A stretch of DNA of 64,000 nt, taken from Molanna angustata. Lineage: Eukaryota > Arthropoda > Insecta > Trichoptera > Molannidae. The stretch lies in contig OY754972.1 in the NCBI GenBank assembly GCA_963576475.1, positions 33,270,556-33,334,555 on the forward strand, given 5' to 3'. Positions 43,070 to 53,308 of the stretch are shown here, one piece after another. A model generated the notes under the pieces. The model made no database searches, was not told where the DNA came from, and saw only the letters and a program-made list of their open reading frames with translations. Positions within the stretch are counted from its first letter, which is position 1, and each line of letters starts with the position of its first letter. The translations under genes and the position numbers were made by a program.

Positions 43070-46000
43070 AGACAGTTGCTCTCTCGGAGGCTGCATCCAC
43101 TCCGAGGGGGGTCCTCGGATCCTATCACTGTCGTCCCGACACAGATAGCACGCGCCTTCCCTCAGCTGGTGGTTGTCCTGGTCCTGGGTCCCCGGATGTT
43201 GTTGGGCGATCCCTCCTCTCATGGTGGTGTAGGGTGGTGGTCATCGTGTTGAAGCGTGTCCAATTGGTGTGGCTTCCCTGCAACACTCTAGCGGTTATAC
43301 CATTCATAGTTCCAATTTTATATTTAGTTTCTTAAGTGCATTGAATGATTCAAGTGACCAAACTCCTCTCCAGGAGAGTGTGCAGGACGTGACAGTGAAA
43401 GACTTGCAGTCCGTGTTGCGAAGGCCAACCTTTTCCAAGATTTTTAATTTAAAGTCGGGTATGTCTCTATACTTAGCCACCTTTTGCTGGTGACTAAGGT
43501 CTAGACTGGAGGCCCCCGATACGATCTGCGCATCGATCACCGCCACGTGCCCCTCTCGAACGGCAATTATGTCCGGCTAACGTAGCCCGGCCGAGGTATG
43601 CAGATGCGATTCCTGCTCAGTATAAAATTTCGCTTTCTGCAGGGCATCGCAGAGAGTCTTACATACAGCATCGTGTCTCTTAATCCTCCCTCCATGGGTT
43701 CGGTGGCAGTGCTGGATAATGTGCGCAGTCGTCTCCTGCATATGGCAACCAGCCCTGCAGGTTAGACTACGCCCATCCCTCACACCGCGCGTTGACCGCA
43801 TTCTAGAGGGAAGAGAGTTAATATGCGTTCTAACATACTGTATGAAGTCTCTCCCTGGTATCGCATCACATCCCCGTGATATCCAGTGTGCTGAAGGAGA
43901 ACACTTACCGGACTCACGCAGCTCAATTCCGTCGACAGAGGCGTGCAGGCTATTTGTTGTTGACTGACCGCTCAACGCTTCCACTTCGCTACCTCCAACA
44001 CAATTCTTTTTAGCCCATGCAAGTTTCCTCTGGACCCTCTGCGTTGCAAAGGCTGCTCTCGCCGGGGGATAGGATGAGCATCCCAGCTTCTCAAGCCTCA
44101 CTAAGGTCAACGCGGGTATTTTACTTAGGAATGATGGTATTCCGAGGCCTCCAGATTTCACTGGGGCATGCATGTATGCATTTGGAGCATCGTGTGGTAG
44201 GCGAAGCCACTCTCTTATGTGGCGCCTCACTTGAAGGTCCAGCTGCTCTAGCCGGCCTTTAGATATATTCCCCAGAATCATTCCATGAATATACCTGGGG
44301 AAAAGATATGTCCTTACAATAGTGAGACGCTGTTGTGGCTTCAGCGGAGCCTTTGTCAGATTGTCAAGTGCCATTGCTATTTCGTGCTCGAGCGTACCTA
44401 CGCCCTCCGATGTAAAGTCAACACCGAGATACCTCCACTTGTGCACAGCATCGGTGCACCTTATTTGGCCCATTCTTAGAGCGAATTGTGGTTCGCTAAG
44501 TATTTTCATCTGCTTAGTATGGCCATCCGGTATCATCGATATTGAGGAGGACTTACCTGGGTGCAGTGCCAGCCCCATTTCACTTGCTGCTTGCTCAACC
44601 TCACTCAGCACTTCGCGCATACCGGCTCGGGTGGTTGTGACTACCACCAAGTCGTCCGCGAAGGCGAGGGCATTTATACGGGTCCCTTCAAGAAGGAACC
44701 CGACATTGGGAGTTATACTTTGCAGCACATGGTTCATGATCAAGTTGAAAATAATGGGGGAGAGGGGGTCACCTTGTCGCACCCCTCTCCTACAACTGAT
44801 CAATCGGGACTTTTCTTTCCCAACCTCAAGGTAAGTCTTGGCGTTCAGGTACGTGAAGGATAAGTACTGTCTGAACGGTAGAGGCAAATTCCAGCTTTTA
44901 AGGATCTCATTTATTGCCTCGTGCGAGACTGTGTCGAACGCTTTCGCCACATCGAGTGTGACAGCGTGGACTTCTCTAAGCTTGGACCGCGCAGTCGCCA
45001 GAATAGAGTCAAGAATGACAATATTCTGGGCAACGCCGTCCGCTTTTATGAAGCCTCTTTGCCTTTCATCAACCAGTCTCAATCGTTCCAGTCTCCGTGC
45101 CAGGATCTTATTATATTGTCTTATAACTACAGACGCGACCGAGATCGGTCTGTAGTCTTCTGGCTGCTTATCCTTCTTGGGTATAAGCACTGTCCTTGTT
45201 TCCAGAAGCTCTGTTGGAACTTTGGCGGTCAACAGGAAGAGGTCATAGACAAGCTTGCGCACGCGTGGATCGACGGATTCCCATACCCTTGCGGATATGA
45301 GATCCGGTCCATCAGCCGTGCTCAAAGGCATTTTGCTGGCACATAGCTCACCCACCCGAATTGGTGCCCACAAGGAGCCGCATTCGGGGGGTGAGGGATT
45401 AATCGTTATATGCGGAGCCGGAGCGGAGGGTGTCTCAAACAACCCCCGCCAAAAAGGGTCCAGCTCCCGCATAGTATGTGCCATTTTCGACCTCTCGCCG
45501 TCCAAAACCTCTCTCGCTGCCAACGTTCTCCGTTTCTTCCAGAGCCTCTGTACACGCGCATAGTCAGCTCTGCGTTTGTCTTTCTTTTTGCGGTTAGCCC
45601 TTCTTTCTTTCCTGGTACCGCTGGGTGCTGTCTCCCTCCAGGAGCTTATCCTCTGGCTGACTATTCTCGCTATCAATTACAGTGCTTACGCTCTGAGCAC
45701 GTGCACTTAATGCCTGCTGGACCATTTCCTTATACTCAGGGTTCCGTCGGATAACCTTAATACCTTCTAGGGTCCGTTCGGGTATCAGTTGAAATAAATG
45801 CTGGTTAATAAATCTTACTCCCTGAGTAACGGCAATGGCTTCCTTCTCGGCCAACAGGAGTTTCTCTTCTCGGCTCCACCTCACCTTAGTTGATGGTACT
45901 ACCACAGCCTCACTTGCTTCCATCGGGTGCTTCCTTCTCCAGTGTACGCCGAGACCAATTGCCGAAGGAAAGGTCCTACCACAAATTGGACACGTGTTAC

Positions 46001-46614
46001 GATTCTGGTCCGTAGGTTGTTCGCTTGAGCTTGTGCTCGGTCTATCTGTGTCGAGATTTTGGTTTGATACAGCAGGTCCCCCGGCCAGTGGACCCGGGGG
46101 ATACTGCAAATTTCTTTAATTATTAGAAGTGCCTGGTGATCGAAGAGTGTAGGGCTGGCAACCCTACACCCCTATAAACCCCCCGTCATTGGTTACCCCC
46201 AGCCTCTTGGAGTGAGCGATCGGTAGGGACGTGAAGAGGAGAGAAGAAAAAAACACAAGTCCAAGTCCGTAAACAGGGGCCCATGAATTAAACCGCCCTC
46301 CTCTTCTTGGCTGGGACCGGAAAACACCGGCCTGTGGGGGGCCTTGGTGCCGTCATGACCCTCCCAAGGTATCCCCCTATTAGAGAAACACGACTGTATG
46401 AGCCTGCAACATACTGTCCGGCCCAAATTACAACCATTACTCTATACCACTGCGTCAGAGTTTGGGGCCTCACGCCCTTCCCCCTTCAGCAGAACTGGTA
46501 ATCAGGGTCACCACCCCTGTCTTGTCTCTCTCCCTCCTCTTTACTCCGGGCTTGGGACCGGATTGGTTATACCCCCTCTCCATCCCTGTAGGAGCGGAGA
46601 ACCAAGGCAGAGTA
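43070..46614 (-). mobile_element. R2 element, copy A, with intact 5' junction in 28S
   Basis: The 5' end follows 28S ...TATGACTCTCTT, two bases short of the usual R2 cleavage point. A 5' UTR of about 500 bases has a perfect 8-bp hairpin (46147-46169, GTGTAGGG/CCCTACAC). The ORF has a deletion of about 180 bases near 45650. The 3' tail is lost: the copy joins the R1 5' UTR at 43069/43070, removing the R2 end, poly(A) and the 73-bp 28S spacer seen at 31.9-32.0 kb. Confidence 0.92.
43304..46109 (-). pseudogene. R2 copy A ORF, deletion plus the same nonsense codon as copy B
   Basis: The frame opens after a TAA at about 46117 without an ATG before the zinc finger (CPICGRTFPSAIGLGVH); the first Met is just after it (HPMEASEAV), so initiation would need a non-AUG codon, as reported for other R2s. 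A deletion near 45650 removes about 60 codons between PEDKLL and TAPSGTRK and shifts frame. RT motifs are all present (LDVAKAFDTVSH, GVRQGDPLSP, FADDLVVV). The TAG at 43577-43579 is the same one as in copy B. Copies A and B are nearly identical, differing by scattered substitutions and a 6-base deletion at KDK/QPEDYRP. Confidence 0.92.
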
Positions 46615-46650
<36 letters not shown>

Positions 46651-46669
46651 ATATTTGAATCTCTTCACA

Positions 46670-46703
<34 letters not shown>

Positions 46704-47235
46704 CGTCAACACCCGCGAGGGCCATCGCAATGCGTTGTTTTAATTAGACAGTCGGATTCTCCTTGTCCGTACCAGTTCTGAGTTGACCGTCGTCCGGCGG
46801 CCGTACAGGTGATCGGACGCGCGCGAACGCGCCGGCACCACACAGCGAGGAAGATCCGAGGGGTAGCCAAGGCGAGGCGCCGGACGACGAAGGTCCGCAC
46901 CGGACACCGAAGCGCGGGACAGGCACGACGCCGCGGCCCCCCTTTTACGGGAGACGCGCGACACGCACTAGCCCCAGACGCAACGGCGCCCGGCCGACCC
47001 CGCCCGGCCTCCACGTCTCGGCCGGCTCCCTCTTCCCGACCAGGCCCGACACGCCACGGCCCTCAGAGCCAATCCTTATCACGAAGTTACGGATCCAACT
47101 TGCCGACTTCCCTTACCTACATTATTCTATCGGCTAGAGGCTCTTCACCTTGGAGACCTGCTGCGGATATGGGTACGAGCCGGCGCGACATCTCCGCGTA
47201 TCCCTCACCTGAATTTTCAAGGTCCGAGGGGCCGA
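46615..47235 (-). rRNA. 28S rRNA fragment upstream of the R2 site (pseudogene)
   Basis: The minus strand contains universal 28S blocks in order: CCTTGAAAATTCAGG, CCGCAGCAGGTCTCCAAGGT, GGTAAGGGAAGTCGGCAA, TTGGATCCGTAACTTCGTGA, CAAGGAGAATCCGACTGTCT, GTGATTTCTGCCCAGTGCTC and CGGCGGGAGTAACTATGACT. A GC-rich expansion segment lies between. Departures from conserved positions (for example GAAGAGATTCAAATATGCGC) indicate a diverged copy. It ends at the R2 insertion point. Confidence 0.95.
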
Positions 47236-47570
47236 TCCGGACTGAGAGGGACATTGAGAGCGTTCCCACCTCCACCCAGACTCGTTACAGGAGAAGAAGT
47301 CTCCTATTCGAGTCCGCTGATAATACGCCAGCAAAGATGCGTATAGGTGCGAGGAGTGCGACCTACGAAATACCAGCTAACCCCAGGCAGCCCGCACGTC
47401 AGCACTCCACCAGCATCCCCTCGCAACCGCCAGAAGGGCGGCCTCCAGGGAAGCGCACCCCAAGAATTAGTTTACCCTCAAGTTCCCGCGCATACTACCA
47501 TATACCAACTTTTTTGTATACAGCAGTATAGGCTGGATCTTTTTTGACACTAAATGTCTACAATTTTTTG
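47236..47570 (-). repeat. Family H repeat on the other side of the rDNA block
   Basis: Shares GGACTGAGAGGGACATTGAG, the hairpin at 47279-47314 (GACTCG/CGAGTC outside, AGGAGA/TCTCCT inside) and GCGTATAGGTGCG with the copies at 11.7, 27.1 and 63.6 kb. It abuts the 5' limit of the 28S fragment. Confidence 0.65.
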
Positions 47571-47609
47571 ACATGTGAGTGAAGCAATAACATACAAATA
47601 AATACAGGA

Positions 47610-49432
47610 GATATTTTTTTTATTTTTTTATTATTGAAACCAAACAAAATATAACAATATAGTTACAAACAATAAAAATATTACAAAAAAGTACAATTTA
47701 AATAAGTTATATGAAACATTTTTTTTATAGGATTATTTGGTATATACCACCTCACTAGGCTGAGCCTGTACCGAGGTGGCAGATTTTTTTTTTGCGTTAT
47801 ATCTGACAGAAAAATATTAAACTTGTATTTAACTAAAACTTGTTATAAAATATACCTATTATAAAAATAAAATATAAACTATTGTAGCTTGATCATGTTT
47901 CCGCAGTATATAATGCCCTTGTTTCTAATCCATGTTTCTATTGTTTTCTTGTGTTTCAAATTATTCATCAACTGTATGTCCGTTATTTCACTTTTTATCT
48001 TATTAAAAAATTTTGGAGCTAAATAATAGTAATGTCTTTGTCCGAATGTCGTGTTTGCCTTTGGAGTCATGAGAAAAATCCTGCGTGTCGTCTCGTTATT
48101 GTGTTGCGGTGTGATGTGAATTGTTTTATCTTTATGAAAATGTATAGAAATAATTTTGATATATAACTGTGGAATGTTGAAAACTGGAAAATCATTAAAT
48201 AATTGAACTGTTGGATATGTAAATGGTTTTTTTATAATAACCTTAATTAAAGCTTTTTGTGCTTTAATAAGAGGATCCATATTAATTTTAGCAGCGCCAC
48301 CCCAACCAATCATTCCGTGTGTTATAATCGATTGAGCTAACGCGTAATATGTTGTTTTTAAGTCTTTTTTAGTCATTATGTTGCGAATGTTTTTAAAAAT
48401 ATAAATAAGCCTTCTTATTTTACCTGCAACTGTGTTTATTTGATCTTTCCATCTTAAGTTGTGATCAATGTAGATACCCAAATATTTATACAATGGAGTC
48501 CTTGTCAGTGGTTTGCAAAAGCAATTTTGCTCGTGAGTACAGTCATGTATGATTAAAATTTTGTCTTGGCTAGGTTGCCGTCTAGAATCTATACTGAATG
48601 TCATGTATTGCGTTTTGTCAATATTTAATGTAAGCAGGTTTGCATCTAGCCATTGTTTTATTTTATTAATACCGTCAGTAGCTGTCTTGTATACATTTGT
48701 CCATGAGTCGGAAGTAAAAATAAGAACAGTGTCATCCGCGTAGCAAATAGATTTTCCCTGAAAATTCAGTTGGCATAAGGAATTTATATATAATAAAAAT
48801 AAAACCGGACCCAAAGTACTTCCTTGAGGAACTCCATAAGAAATATTTCTATTGAAACTAGTTGCGTTACCTACATTAATTGAGTGAGAGCGATCAGAAA
48901 TGTATGATTTGAACCAGTTGTATTCAGTGCTGACTATGGCAATATTTTCTATTTTTTTTTAAAGAACTTTATGGGATACTGTGTCAAAAGCTTTGCTTAA
49001 GTCTAAAAAAAACTGCTATACAATTTTTATTTGAATCAACGGCTTTCAGTACCGTATTTGTTACATTTAAAACTGCATCTTGCACTCCCCTATTTTTTCT
49101 GAATCCGTATTGGTTTTCAGATAAAATTTTATTCTTATCAAAATATTCCACAAGTTGGATTTTCACTAGATTTTCTAAAACTTTAGTTAAAATATTTAGC
49201 AGTGAAATTGGCCTATAATTTGATGGATTTTTCGTATCTCCGGACTTATGAATGGGAACTATAGTAGCACTTTTGAAATGGCTCGGGAATATGCCACTAG
49301 AAATACTTAAATTACAAACGTGAGTAAAAGGGGTAGCTATTTGGTATTTAATTTCTTTTAATAGTTTGGTGTCTAATTTGTCAGGTCCAGTAGCACTGTC
49401 ATTTCTTAGTCTGTCTATTTGGTTAATTATAT
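47610..49432 (-). pseudogene. CR1/Jockey-like LINE, reverse transcriptase and 3' UTR
   Basis: In shifting frames the minus strand gives NDSATGPDKLDT, IVPIHKSGDTKNPSNYRPIS, ENQYGFRKNRGVQDAV, then GSTLGPVLFLLYINSL, CYADDTVLIF (active site), DKTQYMTF, YLGIYIDHNLRWKDQI and a C-terminal region ending KTIETWIRNKG. It is 5'-truncated: the frame continues across LTR element 2 into 61027-61089 (KENEVRINSTFRMKPFQTKD). Frame breaks near 48820 and 48985 (A/T runs) inactivate it. The 3' UTR is AT-rich with AATAAT-type repeats near 47620. Confidence 0.87.
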
Positions 49433-49648
49433 TGTTATGAAATTAAGTACTATTTCTATTTAAATTGAAAATTTAAATAGAAATATTTTGAAAATAAGAA
49501 CCCAAGAAAAATGAAAACAAAAGATTTGAGTAGTGAGTTGAAAAAACTAGCCAAAACCTTGTAAAAATATAAATTGTAGAAATATAAATTGTAAAAATAA
49601 ATAAGACTTTGAACCATAATAAAATAAATAAATATAAATTTCGGTACA
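49433..49648 (+). repeat. 5' LTR of Ty3/gypsy element 2
   Basis: 216 bp, TG...CA, AT-rich, containing ATTTAAATAGAAATATTTTG. Matches the 3' LTR throughout as far as I compared. Confidence 0.95.
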
Positions 49649-49650
49649 TT

Positions 49651-49667
49651 TGGTGTCAGGTGTGGGG
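49651..49667 (+). promoter_or_regulatory. Primer-binding site of Ty3/gypsy element 2
   Basis: TGGTGTCAGGTGTGGGG starts two bases after the LTR. TGG is the complement of a tRNA CCA end, so this element looks tRNA-primed, unlike element 1. I did not identify the tRNA. Confidence 0.75.
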
Positions 49668-49734
49668 TATAAAAATACCCAAGTATTTTTTGTGTAAGAA
49701 AAAAATAAAATAGTTATTTATAAAGACATTTATT

Positions 49735-50934
49735 ATGGCATCAAAAAAAATAACTCTTTTAGAGTTGAAAGTGGTTGATTTAAAACATGAGTTGGAGGAG
49801 AGAGACGCTGATACATCAGGAAATAAAAATGCACTTCAACTACGATTGAGAAAAGTGATGCAAGAAGTAGGTGAGGATCCAGACACATACCTTTTTGAAA
49901 TGCCTTGCTCTAACAACGATCTTTGTCAAGTCTTAAAAGAACATTCCAGAGACATAGAAAAGAAGTTTCAAGAACATTCCAGAGATATAAAAGGAGAAAT
50001 TAAAGAAATCAAAGGAGAAGTAGCGATGCTTCAAAAGCATTCAAATACTATAGAAAAGAAATTCCAGAATTATTCTATGACCTTTGATGAGAAGATAAAT
50101 GAATTAACTAAACAGATGAAAGTTTTGGAGAATCAAGTGCTTCCTTCAATCACGCCAATGAATTCCGAGCAAAATTCAGCTGTAGATACAAATTTTAAGT
50201 GTGTAGAAGATACAAGAGTACCAACAGTGGAGTGCGTGCGAAATGATATGCCAACCTTTGATGGAAAATGCCCCTGGGAAGAATATTTAACATTGTTCGA
50301 GACAGTGGCCATGATAAATGGCTGGTCCATGACAAGAAAGGCCTCAGTGTTGAGTGTATCATTACGAGGTGATGCTTTAAAAGTTTTGGAGACAATTCCT
50401 CTAGCTGAGCGACGAGATTTAAAATTGTTGATTGAGAGACTTGAGATGCGATTTGGACATAAGCACATGGAACAGTTTTACAGGTCACAACTTAAGAATC
50501 GTAATCAGAAATCTAATGAAACTCTCCAGGAATTTGAGGCGGATATAGCGCGTCTAATTAGATATGCATACCCTACGGTTCCTGATGATGTGTGTGAAAG
50601 CCTTGCAGTAGAAAAGTTCTTGGATGGATTGTGGGCAAATGAGACACAACAAGCTGTAAAACTAGCTAGACCACAAACTTTGAGTGACGCTCTAACCCAG
50701 GCACTCGAATTTGAATCTATAAAAAAATCTTTACGAGGTCATGCTCAAGCCCGCGTTGTTGAGGCCGTTGAAGAGAATCAAAAACTCATCGAATGCATTG
50801 TCGAAAAGGTGATGAAGGCATTGCAAGGAAGAAAAAGACAGTTTCGCTGCTGGGGTTGTGGACGAGCTGGACATCTACGTAATCGGTGTCCAAATGAAGC
50901 AACAACGCAACAGCAACAGCCACAGGAAAACTAA
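49735..50934 (+). CDS. Gag of Ty3/gypsy element 2, SAP-like N-terminus and CCHC knuckle
   Basis: 399 aa from ATG 49735. Residues ~6-45 (LLELKVVDLKHELEERD, then NALQLRLRKVM) fit the SAP DNA-binding helix-extended-loop-helix pattern. Residues ~60-130 form a Lys/Glu-rich coiled coil containing a short internal repeat (EHSRDI twice). Residues ~165-340 are a retrotransposon capsid (PTFDGKCPWEEYLTLFE, LRGDALKVLETIP, RFGHKHMEQFYRSQLKNR, LQEFEADIARLIRYAYP). A CCHC knuckle has Cys372, Cys375, His380 and Cys385. It forms the RNA-packaging particle; the SAP-like part may tether it to chromatin (inference). The next frame is -1 relative to gag; I see no classical slippery heptamer. Confidence 0.9.
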   Translation: MASKKITLLELKVVDLKHELEERDADTSGNKNALQLRLRKVMQEVGEDPDTYLFEMPCSNNDLCQVLKEHSRDIEKKFQEHSRDIKGEIKEIKGEVAMLQKHSNTIEKKFQNYSMTFDEKINELTKQMKVLENQVLPSITPMNSEQNSAVDTNFKCVEDTRVPTVECVRNDMPTFDGKCPWEEYLTLFETVAMINGWSMTRKASVLSVSLRGDALKVLETIPLAERRDLKLLIERLEMRFGHKHMEQFYRSQLKNRNQKSNETLQEFEADIARLIRYAYPTVPDDVCESLAVEKFLDGLWANETQQAVKLARPQTLSDALTQALEFESIKKSLRGHAQARVVEAVEENQKLIECIVEKVMKALQGRKRQFRCWGCGRAGHLRNRCPNEATTQQQQPQEN

Positions 50935-50949
50935 AAAGGGTTGATGGGA

Positions 50950-53026
50950 AGGGGCAACTGTTGACCTACATTACCAATGCCTCAAAGAGATCTGCAGTTG
51001 TTGCATCATTCAGTGGTCGAGATACCAGTATGTTTATAAATGGCAAAGTAAATGGAAAGAATTTGAAACTTTTGCTGGATACTGGAGCAACGATGACCAA
51101 TCATGAGACCAGATTTGCTTTATAACAAAAAGTGTATTACACCAACTAAATGGACATTACGAACAGCTACTGGGGAGTCGGCATCTATATGTGGTGAGAC
51201 ATATGCCAACTTTCAAATTGGTAGTTCTATCTTCGATCATCAGGTGCTAGTGGCGAATATAGAGGAGGAAGTTATTCTCGGAATGGACATAATGGCGAAA
51301 TATGGATTCCAGTTGGATCTAAAGAGGCGATCTTTGAAAATTGGAGATGAAGATGTTCTCGTGCAAGAGCGTGAGGAATTTTCTACACGTGTTCTTGCAG
51401 CGGATGTTGTAACTATTCCAAAACAAAGTGAGATGTTAGTACGAGTCAATTTAGACTGTGTTATCCCGAATGGACATGTTTTGGTTGTGGAGTCCAACGC
51501 CAACAATGAAGCAGGAAAAGGAGTATTAATTGCAAGAGCACTGATTCAAAACCAAAAGGAAATTTTAGTCAGATTAATGAACATAAATGAATATCCAGTA
51601 ACTGTCAAAAAAGGAGCTTATTTAAGTGTGTGTTCATCAGTTTCATCAGTAACACAAAATGCCTGCATCGCACAAGTTTCTTCAGAGGATGTACCAAAAC
51701 ATCTTGAAGACTTTGTAAAAGATGCTTGTAAGGAACTTACCAAAGAACAAAGCAAACAAATTAGATACCTCATTGCTCATTATCAAGATGTTTTTGAGAA
51801 TGCGAGTCTTTCTAAAGGAAGAACCAATGTCGTTCAACATCAAATAGATACGGGTGACGCAAGGCCTATCCGCCAATTACCTAGAAGGCTACCATTAGCA
51901 AAGCGGGCGGAAGCAGATCAAATTATTCAAGACATGGAAAGGGATAGCGTTATTGAACCATCAAGCAGCCCATGGTGTTCACCAGTAGTGTTAGTTAAAA
52001 AAAAAGATGGCTCAACTCGGTTCTGTGTGGACTTTCGCTTATTGAATAATGTAACTAAGAAGGATAGTTATCCACTGCCTCGAATCGATGACACCCTAGA
52101 TACATTGGCTGGTTGTAAGATCTTCTCAACTTTGGATCTAAAGAGTGGTTATTGGCAGGTTGGATTGGAACCCAAGGATAGAGAAAAAACGGCGTTTTCT
52201 GTTGGAAGTGGATTGTGGCAATTCAAAGTGATGCCATTTGGACTTTGCAATGCACCGGCTACGTTTGAACGACTAATGGAAAGTGTGCTAAGAGGATTAT
52301 CGTGGGAGACCTGTTTGGTATACTTAGATGACATCATCGTACTTGGGAAGCGTTTTGAAGAACATTTAGGAAATTTGGAACAGGTATTTTCACGATTGAG
52401 GTTGGCCAACCTTAAACTCAATTGCAAGAAATGTATATTGTTCCGAAAGCAAGTCAACTATCTAGGTCATGTTGTCTCTGAGGAGGGAGTAGCAGTAGAT
52501 CCTGAGAAGATTAAAGCTGTTCGAGATTGGCCAGTACTTAAAGACAAACATGAAGTAAGAAGCTTTTTGGGTCTGAGTACCTACTATCGACGATTTGTTC
52601 CAGGCTTTGCTGACATCGCAAAGCCACTGACAAAACTCACGGAGGAAAGCAGTGAATTCATATGGGATTTCAAGTGCCAACATGCATTTGAAGAATTAAA
52701 ACAGGTTCTAATTAATTCTCCGATTTTGAGTTATCCTCGAGCTGAAGGAATGTTTATTCTGGATACAGATGCAAGTAACGTTGGTATCGGAAGTGTGCTC
52801 TCCCAAGTACAAGATGGGGCAGAACGCGTGATTGCTTACTTCAGTAAAGTATTGTCGAAACCAGAACGCAATTACTGTGTAACACGAAGAGAATTGCTTG
52901 CTGTTATCAAGTCAGTTGAGCACTTTCGCAAGTATTTATATGGACGGAAATTTCTTTTAAGGACAGATCACTCGGCACTTGTGTGGCTTTTGCGATTCAA
53001 GAATCCTGAAGGTCAAGTGGCAAGAT
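50950..53026 (+). pseudogene. Pol part 1 of Ty3/gypsy element 2: protease, RT, RNase H (broken)
   Basis: The protease begins in the -1 frame after gag (GQLLTYITNASKRS...) with DTGA at 51078-51089. At about 51095-51100 one extra base shifts the frame, so the protease end, RT and RNase H continue in another frame from 51103. RT motifs: LVKKKDGSTRFCVDFRLLNN, TLDLKSGYWQV, MPFGLCNAPATFE and YLDD at residues 407-410 from 51103. RNase H has LDTDASNVGIGSVL and TRRELLAV. The frame ends where the LINE entered, at GQVAR, and resumes at 58679. Confidence 0.93.
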
Positions 53027-53308
53027 CATTTTAAGGTAAAATTTGAGTTGACAATTGCCGCTGAATGAATCACGACGCTTGTAGTTCGCTCCTCATATTT
53101 TTTGTGTTTTTGATGTTTTAAGTGGTGCAAAAACTTATATTTTGTGTTAATTTTTGTTTAAATGCTTATGTGAACATATCTTAGTTAAAATATTGTCCCC
53201 ACGTAACCGGTGAGTTCGTTCCATTTTTATTTATTTTATTTTTTTTTGTAAGTGTGTCAAAACAATTGCTTAGTGGAGGTAGGTAAGCAAACAATTTGCC
53301 GGCGCTTC

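Noticed and set aside
46300..46614. HDV-like ribozyme at the R2 5' end
   Set aside because: Known in many R2s and looked for here. Short complementary runs (TTGGTT with AACCAA) exist, but I could not assemble the double-pseudoknot, so I do not claim it.
46706..47531. Long frames on both strands in the GC-rich region
   Set aside because: They lie in 28S rRNA sequence and the adjoining repeat; GC-rich rRNA commonly leaves stop-free frames.
53252..53308. Upstream GTG start for the LINE ORF1
   Set aside because: An ATG in the same frame at 53309 is a more plausible eukaryotic start; the extra 19 codons lie in the 5' UTR.
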